Shown here piece by piece: positions 38,381 through 50,149 of a stretch of 64,000 nt of DNA. The notes under the pieces are model-generated. The model saw only the letters and a list, made by a program, of their open reading frames with translations. It had not been told where the DNA came from and did not search any database. Numbering within the stretch: position 1 is the first letter of the stretch; every line of letters begins with the position of its first letter. Source of the stretch: Hydractinia symbiolongicarpus (taxonomy: Eukaryota; Cnidaria; Hydrozoa; Anthoathecata; Hydractiniidae); assembly GCF_029227915.1 (NCBI RefSeq), contig NC_079875.1, forward strand, positions 40,693,201 through 40,757,200, given 5' to 3'. Both the position numbers and the translations under genes were made by a program.

Positions 38381-41250
38381 TTTTTTAAATTATTTTTTCA
38401 CCACTAAAACGCATAAGACTTGTTGTTTTCAAAAATGTTTTCATTTTTGATGAGACGCTGAATAAAAGAAGTTTAATCGCCGGCAAACGAAATCCTGCGA
38501 TTTCCCGTGAATCCCGGACTCGGCCCGTATAGTCAAAAGTATACAAAGAAAGTACCCAGGGAGTAAACTCATTTCCCGAACGATTTTTTAAATTATTTTT
38601 TCACCACTAAAACGCATGAGACTTGTAGTTTTCAGAAATGTTTTCATTTTTGATGAGACGCTGAATAAAAGAAGTTTAATCGCCGGCAAAGGAAAACCCG
38701 CGATTTCCCGTAAATCCCGGGCTTGGCCCGTATGGTCGAATGTATACAAAGAAAGTTCCCTGTGAGTAAACTCATTTCCAAAACGATTTTTTAAATTATC
38801 TTTTCACCACTAAAACGCATGAGACTTGTAGTTTTCAAAAATGTTTTCATTTTTGATGAGACGCTGAATAAAAGAAGTTTAATCGCCGGCAAAGGAAAAC
38901 CCGCCATTTCTCGTAAACCCGGGACTCGGCCCGTATGATCAAAAGTATACAAAGAAAGTACCCAGGGAGTAAACTCATTTCCCGAACAATTTTTTAAATT
39001 ATTTTTTCACCACTAAAGCCCATGAGACTTGTAGTTTTTAAAAATGTTTTCATTTTTGATGAGACGCTGAATAAAAGAAGTTTAATCGCCGGCAAACGAA
39101 AACCTGCGACTTCCCGTGAATCCCGGACTCGGCCCGTATAGTCAAAAGTATACAAAGAAAGTACCCAGGGAGTAAACTCATTCTCCGAACGATTTTTTAA
39201 ATTATTTTTTCACCACTAAAACGCATGAGACTTGTAGTTTTCAAAAATGTTTTCATTTTTGATGAGACGCTTAATGAAAGAGGTTTAATCGCCAGCAAAC
39301 GAAAACAAGCGATTTCCCCTAAATCCCGGGCTTGGCCCGTATAGTCGAATGTATGCAATGAAAGTACCCTGTGAGTAAACTCACTTCCAGAACGATTTTT
39401 TTAAATTATTTTTTCACCACTAAAACGCATAAGACTTGTTGTTTTCAAAAATGTTTTCATTTTTGATGAGACGCTGAATAAAAGAAGTTTAATCGCCGGC
39501 AAACGAAAACCTGCGATTTCCCGTGAATCCCGGACTCGGCCCGTATAGTCAAAAGTATACAAAGAAAGTACCCAGGGAGTAAACTCATTTCCCGAACGAT
39601 TTTTAAATTATTTTTTCACCACTAAAACGCATGAGACTTGTAGTTTTCAGAAATGTTTTCATTTTTGATGAGACGCTGAATAAAAGAAGTTTAATCGCCG
39701 GCAAAGGAAAACCCGCGATTTCCCGTAAATCCCGGGCTTGGCCCGTATAGTCGAATGTATACAAAGAAAGTTCCCTGTGAGTAAACTCATTCCCAAAACG
39801 ATTTTTTAAATTATCTTTTCACCACTAAGACGCATGAGACTTGTAGTTTTCAAAAATGTTTTCATTTTTGATGAGACGCTGAATAAAAGAAGTTTAACCG
39901 CCGGCAAACGAAAACCCGCCATTTCCCGTAAACGCAGGACTCGGCCCGTATGATCAAAAGTATACAAAGAAAGTACCCAGGGAGTAAACTCATTTCCCGA
40001 ACGATTTTTTAAATTATTTTTTCACCACTAAAACGCATGAGACTTGTAGTTTTCAAAAATTTTTTCATTTTTGATGAGACGCTGAATAAGAGAAGTTTAA
40101 TCGCCGGCAAACGAAAACCTGCGATTTCCCGTAAATCCCGGACTCGGCCCGTATAGTCAAAAGTATACAAAGAAAGTACCCAGGGAGTAAACTCATTTCC
40201 CAAACGATTTTTTAAATTATTATTTTACCACTAAAGCCCATGAGATTTGTAGTTTTTAAAAATGTTTTCATTTTTGATGAGACGCTGAATAAAAGAAGTC
40301 TAATCGCCGGCAAAGGAAAACCTGCGATTTCCTGTAAATCCCGGACTCGGCCCGTATAGTCAAAAGTATACAAAGAAAGTACCCAGGGAGTAAACTCATT
40401 TCCCGAACGATTTTTTAAATTATTTTTTCACCACTAAAGCCCATGAGACTTGTAGTTTTTAAAAATGTTTTCATTTTTGATGAGACGCTTAATGAAAGAA
40501 GTTTAATCGCCGGCAAACGAAAATCCGCCATTTCCCGTAAACCCCGGACTCGGCCCGTATACACAAAAGTATACAAAGAAAGTACCCAGGGAGTAAACTC
40601 ATTTCCCGAACGATTTTTTAAATTATTTTTTCACCACTAAAACGCATGAGTCTTGTAGTTTTCAAAAATGTTTTGATTTTTGATGAGTCGCTTAATGAAA
40701 GAGGTTTAATCGCCGGCAAACGAAAACCAGCGATTTCCCCTAAATCCCGGGCTTGGCCAGTGTAGTCGAATGTAAACAAAGAAAGTACCCAGGGAGTAAA
40801 CTCATTTCCCGAACGATTTTTTAAATTTTTTTTCACCACTAAAACGCATGAGACTTGTAGTTTTCAAAAATGTTTTCATTTTTGATGAGACGCTGAATAA
40901 AAGAAGTTTAATCGCCGGCAAACAAAACCTGCGATTTCCCGTAAATCCCGGCCTTGGCCCGTATAGTCGAATGTATACAAAGAAAGTACCCTGTGAGTAA
41001 ACTCATTTCCAGAACGATTTTTTAAATTATTTTTTCACCACTAAAACGCATAAGACTTGTAGTTTTCAAAAATGTTTTCATTTTTGATGAGACGCTGAAT
41101 AAAAGAAGTTTAATCGCCGGCAAACGAAAACCTGCGATTTACCGTAAATCCCGGGCTTGGCCCGTATAGTCAAAAGTATACAAAGAAAGTACCCAGGAAG
41201 TAAACTCATTTCCCGAACGATTTTTTAAATTATTTTTTCACCACTAAAAC
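38380..41250 (+). repeat. Zone C returns: one 13-mer HOR unit
   Basis: The monomer order of the 2640-bp unit reappears here about 30 kb downstream. It includes CATAAGACTTGTTG, GAAATCCTGCG, CAGAAATG with GGCAAAGG, CATTTCTCGTAAACCCGGG, CTCCGAACG, GCAGGACTCGG, the AAAAATTTTTTC monomer, GATTTGTAG, GTATACACAAAAG and GATGAGTCGC. It lacks the extra 5-mer found at 12030-13047. It carries private variants, for example AAGTAAACTGTG near 38348, CGAACAATTTTT near 38988, and GTCTTGTAG near 40650. It passes into the CTGGAGAC monomer at 41252, exactly as the first 13-mer block does at 16907, an offset of 24345 bp. Confidence 0.83.
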
Positions 41251-42260
41251 GCTGGAGACTTGTAGTTTTCAAACTTGTTTTCATTTTTGATGAGACGCTG
41301 AATAAAAGAAGTTTAATCGCCGGCAAACGAAAACCTGCGATTTCCCGTTAATCCCGGACTCGGCCCGTATAGTCAAAAGTATACAAAGAAAGTACCCAGG
41401 GTGTAAACTCATTTCCCGAACGATTTTTTAATTATTATTTAACCACTATAAAGCCCATGAGACTTGTAGTTTTCAAAAATGTTTTTATTTTTGATGAGAC
41501 GCTGATTAAAAGAAGTTTAATCGCCGGCAAACGAAAACCCGCCATTTCCCGTAAAGCCCGGGCTTGGCCCGTATAGTCAAAAGTATACAAAAAAATTACC
41601 CAGGGAGTAAACTCATTTCCCGAACGATTTTTATATTATTGTTTAACCACTAAAACGCATGAGACTTGTAGTTTTCAAAAATGTTTTCATTTTTGATGGG
41701 ACGCTGAATAAAAGAAGTTTAATCGCCGGCAAACGAAAACCTGCGATTTCCCGTTAATCCCGGACTCGGCCCGTATAGTCAAAAGTATACAAAGAAAGTA
41801 CCCAGGGTGTAAACTCATTTCCCGAACGATTTTTTAAATTATTATTTAACCACTATAAAGCCCATGAGACTTTTAGTTTTCAAAAATGTTTTTATTTTTG
41901 ATGAGACGCTGATTAAAAGAAGTTTAATCGCCGGCAAACGAAAACCCGCCATTTCCCGTAAATCCCGGGCTTGGCCCGTATAGTCAAAAGTATACAAAAA
42001 AAGTACCCAGGGAGTAAACTCATTTCCCGAACGATTTTTATATTATTTTTTAACCACTAAAACGCATAAGACTTGTAGTTTTCAAAAATGTTTTTATTTT
42101 TGATGAGACGCTGATTAAAAGAAGTTTAATCGCCGGCAAACGAAAACCCGCCATTTCCCGTAAAGCCCGGGCTTGGCCCGTATAGTCAAAAGTATACAAA
42201 AAAAGTACCCAGGGAGTAAACTCATTTCCCGAACGATTTTTATATTATTGTTTAACCACT
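41250..42260 (+). repeat. Zone D returns: dimer run
   Basis: The TATAAAGCCC/GATTAAAAG monomers and the GGGACGC/TTAATCCCGG monomers alternate again. As near 19310 and 25400, the first tail is shortened to GATTTTTTAATTATTATTTAACC, a shared deletion that links these three places. A private change is AAAAAATTACCCAGGG near 41592. No other feature is seen. Confidence 0.8.
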
Positions 42261-45095
42261 AAAACGCATGAGACTTGTAGTTTTCAAAAATGTTTTCATT
42301 TTTGATGGGACGCTGAATAAAAGAAGTTTAATCGCCGGCAAACGAAAACCTGCGATTTCCCGTTAATCCCGGACTCGGCCCGTATAGTCAAAAGTATACA
42401 AAGAAAGTACCCAGGGTGTAAACTCATTTCCCGAACGATTTTTTAAATTATTATTTAACCACTATAAAGCCCATGAGATTTTAGTTTTCAAAAATGTTTT
42501 TATTTTTGATGAGACGCTGATTAAAAGAAGTTTAATCGCCGGCAAACGAAAACCCGCCATTTCCCGTAAAGCCCGGGCTTGGCCCGTATAGTCAAAAGTA
42601 TACAAAAAAAGTACCCAGGGAGTAAACTCATTTCCCGAACGATTTTTATATTATTTTTTAACCACTAAAACGCATAAGACTTGTAGTTTTCAAAAATGTT
42701 TTCATTTTTGATGGGACGCTGAATAAAAGAAGTTTAATCGCCGGCAAACGAAAACCCGCGATTTCCCGTAAATCCCGGACTCGGCCGGTATAGTCAAAAG
42801 TATACAAAGAAAGTACCCAGGGAGTAAACTCATTTCCCGAACGATTTTTTAAATTAATTTTCACCACTAAAACGCATGAGACTTGTAGTTTTCAAAAATG
42901 TTGTCATTTTTGATTAGACGCTTAATGAAAGAGGTTTAATCGCCGGCAAACGAAAACCAGCGATTTCCCCTAAATCCGGGCTTGGCCCGTGTAGTCGAAT
43001 GTATACAAAGAAAGTACCCAGGGAGTAAACTCATTTCCCGAAAGATTTTTTAAATTTTTTTTTCACCACTTAAACGCATGAGACTTGTAGTTTTCAAAAA
43101 TGTTTTCATTTTTGATGAGACGCTTAATAAAAGAAGTTTAATCGCCGGCAAACGAAAACCCGCGATTTCCCGTTAATCCCGGACTCGGCCCGTATAGTCA
43201 AAAGTATACAAAGAAAGTACCCAGGGTGTAAACTCATTTCCCGAACGATTTTTTAAATTATTATTTAACCACTATAAAGCCCATGAGATTTTAGTTTTCA
43301 AAAATGTTTTTATTTTTGATGAGACGCTGATTAAAAGATGTTTAATCGCCGGCAAACGAAAACCCGCCATTTCCCGTAAAGCCCGGGCTTGGCCCGTATA
43401 GTCAAAAGTATACAAAAAAAGTACCCAGGGAGTAAACTCATTTCCCGAACGATTTTTATATTATTTTTTAAAAACTAAAACGCATAAGACTTGTAGTTTT
43501 CAAAAATGTTTTCATTTTTGATGGGACGCTGAATAAAAGAAGTTTAATCGCCGGCAAACGAAAACCCGCGATTTCCCGTAAATCCCGGACTCGGCCGGTA
43601 TAGTCAAAAGTATACAAAGAAAGTACCCAGGGAGTAAACTCATTTCCCGAACGATTTTTTAAATTAATTTTCACCACTAAAACGCATGAGACTTGTAGTT
43701 TTCAAAAATGTTTTCATTTTTGATGGGACGCTGAATAAAAGAAGTTTAATCGCCGGCAAACGAAAACCTGCGATTTCCCGTTAATCCCGGACTCGGCCCG
43801 TATAGTCAAAAGTATACAAAGAAAGTACCCAGGGTGTAAACTCATTTCCCGAACGATTTTTTAAATTATTATTTAACCACTATAAAGCCCATGAGATTTT
43901 AGTTTTCAAAAATGTTTTTATTTTTGATGAGACGCTGATTAAAAGAAGTTTAATCGCCGGCAAACGAAAGCCCGCCATTTCCCGTAAAGCCCGGGCTTGG
44001 CCCGTATAGTCAAAAGTATACAAAAAAAGTACCCAGGGAGTAAACTCATTTCCCGAACGATTTTTATATTATTTTTTAACCACTAAAACGCATAAGACTT
44101 GTAGTTTTCAAAAATGTTTTCATTTTTGATGGGACGCTGAATAAAAGAAGTTTAATCGCCGGCAAACGAAAACCCGCGATTTCCCGTAAATCCCGGACTC
44201 GGCCGGTATAGTCAAAAGTATACAAAGAAAGTACCCAGGGAGTAAACTCATTTCCCGAACGATTTTTTAAATTAATTTTCACCACTAAAACGCATGAGAC
44301 TTGTAGTTTCCAAAAATGTTGTCATTTTTGATTAGACGCTTAATGAAAGAGGTTTAATCGCCGGCAAACGAAAACCAGCGATTTCCCCTAAATCCGGGCT
44401 TGGCCCGTGTAGTCGAATGTATACAAAGAAAGTACCCAGGGAGTAAACTCATTTCCCGAAAGATTTTTTAAATTTTTTTTTCACCACTTAAACGCATGAG
44501 ACTTGTAGTTTTCAAAAATGTTTTCATTTTTGATGAGACGCTTAATAAAAGAAGTTTAATCGCCGGCAAACGAAAACCCGCGATTTCCCGTAAATCCCGG
44601 ACTCGGCCCGTATAGTCAAAAGTATACAAAGAAAGTACCCAGGGTGTAAACTCATTTCCCGAACGATTTTTTAAATTATTATTTAACCACTATAAAGCCC
44701 ATGAGATTTTAGTTTTCAAAAATGTTTTTATTTTTGATGAGACGCTGATTAAAAGAAGTTTAATCGCCGGCAAACGAAAACCCGCCATTTCCCGTAAAGC
44801 CCGGGCTTGGCCCGTATAGTCAAAAGTATACAAAAAAAGTACCCAGGGAGTAAACTCATTTCCCGAACGATTTTTATATTATTTTTTAACCACTAAAACG
44901 CATAAGACTTGTAGTTTTCAAAAATGTTTTCATTTTTGATGGGACGCTGAATAAAAGAAGTTTAATCGCCGGCAAACGAAAACCCGCGATTTCCCGTAAA
45001 TCCCGGACTCGGCCGGTATAGTCAAAAGTATACAAAGAAAGTACCCAGGGAGTAAACTCATTTCCCGAACGATTTTTTAAATTAATTTTCACCAC
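42260..45095 (+). repeat. 7-mer HOR, period 1418 bp, two copies
   Basis: Bases of about 42260-43677 repeat at 43678-45095 with an offset of 1418 bp (seven monomers). Inside each copy the pair carrying AAATTAATTTTCACC occurs at sub-offsets of 810 and 608 bp, which are four and three monomers. That gives a nested 4+3 structure. The shortened start ATGAGATTTTAG, two bases shorter than usual, is confined to this block (42474, 43279, 43888, 44700) and tags its amplification. Copy 1 has a private TTAAAAACTAAAACG near 43468 where the others have TTAACCACTAAAACG. Confidence 0.82.
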
Positions 45096-47770
45096 TAAAA
45101 CGCATGAGACTTGTAGTTTTCAAAAATGTTGTCATTTTTGATTAGACGCTTAATGAAAGAGGTTTAATCGCCGGCAAACGAAAACCAGCGATTTCCCCTA
45201 AATCCGGGCTTGGCCCGTGTAGTCGAATGTATACAAAGAAAGTACCCAGGGAGTAAACTCATTTCCCGAAAGATTTTTTAAATTTTTTTTTCACCACTTA
45301 AACGCATGAGACTTGTAGTTTTCAAAAATGTTTTCATTTTTGATGAGACGCTTAATAAAAGAAGTTTAATCGCCGGCAAACGAAAACCCGCGATTTCCCG
45401 TAAATCCCAGGCTTGGCCCGTATAGTCAAAAGTATACAAAGAAAGTACCCAGGGAGTAAACTCATTTCCCGAACGATTTTTCAAATTATTTTTTCACCAC
45501 TAAAACGCATGAGACTTGTAGTTTTCAAACTTGTTTTCATTTTTGATGAGACGCTGAATAAAAGAAGTTTAATCGCCGGCAAACGAAAACCCGCGATTTC
45601 CCGTAAATCCCGGGCTTGGCCCGTATAGTTGAATGTATATAAAGAAAGTACCCAGGGAGTAAACTGATTTCCCGGACGTTTTTTCAAATTATTTCTGCAC
45701 CACTAGAACGAATGAGACTTGTAGTTTTCAAAAATGTTTTCATTTTTAATGAGACGCTTAATGAAAGAGGTTTAATCGCCGGCAAACGAAAACCCGCGAT
45801 TTCCCGTAAATCCCAGGCTTGTCCTGTATAGTCGAATGTATACAAAGAAAGTACCCTGTGAGTAAACTCATTTCCAGAACGATTTTTTAAATTATCTTTT
45901 CACCACTAAATCGCATGAGACTTGTTCTTTTCAAAAATGTTTTCATTTTTGATCAGACGCTGAATAAAAGAAGTTTAATCGCCGGCAAACGAAAACCTGC
46001 GATTTCCCGTAAATCCCAGACTCGGCCCGTATAGTCAAAAGTATACGAAGAAAGTACCCAGGGAGTAAACTCATTTCCCGAACGATTTTTTAAATTATTA
46101 TTTCACCACTAAAGCCCATGAGACTTGTAATTTTTAAAAATATTTTCATTTTTGATGAGACGCTGAATAAAAGGAGTTTAATCGCCAGCAAACGAAAACC
46201 CGCCACTTCCCGTAAACCCCGGACTCGGCCCGTATAGTCAAAAGTATACAAAGAAAGTACCCAGGGTGTAAACTCATTTCCCGAACGAATTTTTAAATTA
46301 TTATTTCACCACTAAAGCCCATGAGACTTGTAGTTTTTAAAAATGTTTTCATTTTTGATGAGACGCTGAATAAAAGACGTTTAATCGCCGGCAAATGAAA
46401 ACCCGCGACTTCCCGTAAATCCCAGACTCGGCCCGTATAGTCAAAAGTATACAAAGAAAGTATCCAGGGAGTAAACTCATTTCCAAAACGATTTTTTAAA
46501 TTATCTTTTCACCTCTAAAACGCATGAGACTTGCAGTTTTCAAAAATGTTTTCATTTTTGATGAGACGCTTAATGAAAGAGGTTTGATCGCCGGCAAACG
46601 GAATCCCGCGATTTCCCGTAAATCTCGGACTCGGCCTGTAAAGTCAAAAGTATACAAAGAAAGTACCCAGGGTGTAAACTCATTTCCCGAACGATTTTTT
46701 AAATTATTATTTCACCACTAAAGCCCATGAGACTTGTAGTTTTTAAAAATGTTTTCATTTTTGATAAGACGCTGAATAAAAGAAGTTTAATCGCCGCCAA
46801 ACGAAAACCCGCGACTTCCCGTAAATCCCGGACTCGGCCCGTATAGTCAAAAGTATACAAAGAAAGTATCCAGGGAGTAAACTCATTTCCAAAACGATTT
46901 TTTAAATTATCTTTTCACCTCTAAAACGCATGAGACTTGCAGTTTTCAAAAATGTTTTCATTTTTGATGAGACGCTTAATGAAAGAGGTTTAATCACCGG
47001 CAAACGAAATCCCGCAATTTCCCGTAAATCCCGGACTCGGCCTGTAAAGTCAAAAGTATACAAAGAAAGTATCCAGGGAGTAAACTCATTTCCAAAACGA
47101 TTTTTTAAATTATCTTTTCACCTCTAAAACGCATGAGACTTGCAGTTTTCAAAAATGTTTTCATTTTTGATGAGACGCTTAATGAAAGAGGTTTGATCGC
47201 CGGCAAACGAAATCCCGCGATTTCCCGTAAATCTCGGACTCGGCCTGTAAAGTCTAAAGTATACAAAGAAAGTACCCAGGGTGTAAACTCATTTCCCGAA
47301 CGATTTTTTAAATTATTATTTCACCACTAAAGCCCATGAGACTTGTAGTTTTTAAAAATGTTTTCATTTTTGATGAGACGCTGAATAAAAGAAGTTTAAT
47401 CGCCGGCAAACGAAAACCCGCGACTTCCCGTAAATCCCGGACTCGGCCCGTACAGTCAAAAGTATACAAAGAAAGTATCCAGGGAGTAAACTCATTTCCA
47501 AAACGATTTTTTAAATTATCTTTTCACCTCTAAAACGCATGAGACTTGCAGTTTTCAAAAATGTTTTCATTTTTGATGAGACGCTTAATGAAAGAGGTTT
47601 AATTGCCGGCAAACGAAAACCCGCCATTTGCCGTATACCCCGGACTCGGCCTGTAAAGTCAAAAGTATACAAAGAAAGTACCCAGGGTGTAAACTCATTT
47701 CCCGAACGATTTTTTAAATTATTATTTCACCACTATAGCCCATGAGACTTATAGTTTTTAAAAATGTTTT
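45096..47770 (+). repeat. Second D-to-E transition and zone E copy
   Basis: From about 44700 to 46264 the sequence matches 35370-36936 at an offset of 9328 bp (46 monomers). It includes the CTAGAACGAATG marker at 45663 and the ATCGCATGAG monomer with GATCAGACGC. From about 46267 to 47070 it matches 37141-37944 at 9126 bp, one monomer less. The first zone E copy therefore has one more monomer at 36938-37140. It then continues as the E dimer, with further CACCTCTAAAACGC monomers at about 47125 and 47531. Confidence 0.82.
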
Positions 47771-50149
47771 CATTTTTGATGAGACGCTGAATAAAAGAAG
47801 TTTAATCGCCGGCAAACGAAAACCCGCGATTTCCCGTTAATCCCGGGCTTGGCCCGTATAGGCGAATGTATACAAAGAAAGTACCCTGTGAGTAAACTCA
47901 TTTCCAAAACGATTTTTTAAATTATTTTTTCACCACTAAAACGCATGAGACTTGTAGTTTTCAAAAATGTTTTCATTTTTGATGAGACGCTGAATAAATG
48001 AAGTTTAATTGCCGGCAAACGAAAACCCGCCATTTGCCGTTAATCACGGACTCGGCCTGTAAAGTCAAAAGTATACAAAGAAAGTATCCAGGGAGTAAAC
48101 TCATTTCCAAAACGATTTTTTAAATTATCTTTTCACCTCTAAAACGCATGAGACTTGCAGTTTTCAAAAATGTTTTCATTTTTGACAAGACGCTTAATGA
48201 AAGAGGTTTAATCGCCGGCAAACGAAATGCCGCGATTTCCCGTAAATCCCGGACTCGGCCTGTAAAGTCAAAAGTATACAAAGAAAGTACCCAGGGTGTA
48301 AACTCATTTCCCGAACGATTTTTTAAATTATTATTTCACCACTAAAGCCCATGAGACTTGTAGTTTTTAAAAATGTTTTCATTTTTGATGAGACGCTGAA
48401 TAAAAGAAGTTTAATCGCCGGCAAACGTAAACCCGCGATTTCCCGTTAATCCCGGGCTTGGCCCGTATAGGCGAATGTATACAAAGAAAGTACCCTGTGA
48501 GTAAACTCATTTCCAAAACGATTTTTTAAATTATCTTTTCACCACTAAAACGCATGAGACTTTTAGTTTTCAAAAATGTTTTCATTTTTGATGAGACGCT
48601 GAATAAATGAAGTTTAATTGCCGGCAAACGAAAACCCGCCATTTGCCGTAAACCCCGGACTCGGCGCGTATAGTCAAAAGCATACAAAGAAAGTACCCAG
48701 GGAGTAAACTCATTTCCCGAACGATTTTTTAAATTATTTTTTCACCACTAAAACGCATGAAACTTGTAGTTTTCAAAAATGTTTTCATTTTTGATGAGAC
48801 GCTGAATAAAATAAGTTTAATCGCCGGCAAACGAAAACCTGCGATTTCCCGTTAATCCCGGACTCGGCCCGTATAGTCAAAAGTATACAAAGAAGGTACC
48901 CAGGGTGTAAACTCATTTCCCGAACGATTTTTTAAATTATTATTTCACCACTAAAGCCCATGAGACTTGTAGTTTTTAAAAATGTTTTCATTTTTGATGA
49001 GACGCTTAATGAAAGTGGTTTAATCACCGGCAAACGAAAACCCGCGATTTCCCGTTAATCCCGGGCTTGGCCCGTATAGGCAAATGTATACAAAGAAAGT
49101 ACCCTGTGAGTAAACTTATTTCCAAAACGATTTTTTAAATTATCTTTTCACCACTAAAACGCATGAGACTTGTAGTTTTCAAAAATGTTTTCATTTTTGA
49201 TGAGACGCTGAATAAATGAAGTTTAATTGCCGGCAAACGAAAACCCGCCATTTGCCGTAAACCCCGGACTCGGCGCGTATAGTCAAAAGTATACAAAGAA
49301 AGTACCTAGGGAGTAAACTCATTTCTCGAACGATTTTTTAAATTATTTTTTCACCACTAAAACGCATGAGACTTGTAGTTTTCAAAAATGTTTTCATTTT
49401 TGATGAGACGCTGAATAAAAGAAGTTTAATCGCCGGCAAACGAAAACCTGCGATTTCCCGTTAATCCCGGACTCGGCCCGTATAGTCAAAAGTATACAAA
49501 GAAAGTACCCAGGGTGTAAACTCATTTCCCGAACGATTTTTTAAATTATTATTTCACCACTAAAGCCCATGAGACTTGTAGTTTTTAAAAATGTTTTCAT
49601 TTTTGATGAGACGCTGAATAAAAGAAGTTTAATCGCCGGCAAACGAAAACCCGCGACTTCCCGTAAATCCCGGACTCGGCCCGTACAGTCAAAAGTATAC
49701 AAAGAAAGTATCCAGGGAGTAAACTCATTTCCAAAACGATTTTTTAAATTATCTTTTCACCTCTAAAACGCATGAGACTTGCAGTTTTCAAAAATGTTTT
49801 CATTTTTGATGAGACGCTTAATGAAAGAGGTTTAATTGCCGGCAAACGAAAACCCGCCATTTGCCGTAAACCCCGGACTCGGCCTGTAAAGTCAAAAGTA
49901 TACAAAGAAAGTACCCAGGGTGTAAACTCATTTCCCGAACGATTTTTTAAATTATTATTTCACCACTAAAGCCCATGAGACTTATAGTTTTTAAAAATGT
50001 TTTCATTTTTGATGAGACGCTGAATAAAAGAAGTTTAATCGCCGGCAAACGAAAACCCGCGATTTCCCGTTAATCCCGGGCTTGGCCCGTATAGGCGAAT
50101 GTATACAAAGAAAGTACCCTGTGAGTAAACTCATTTCCAAAACGATTTT

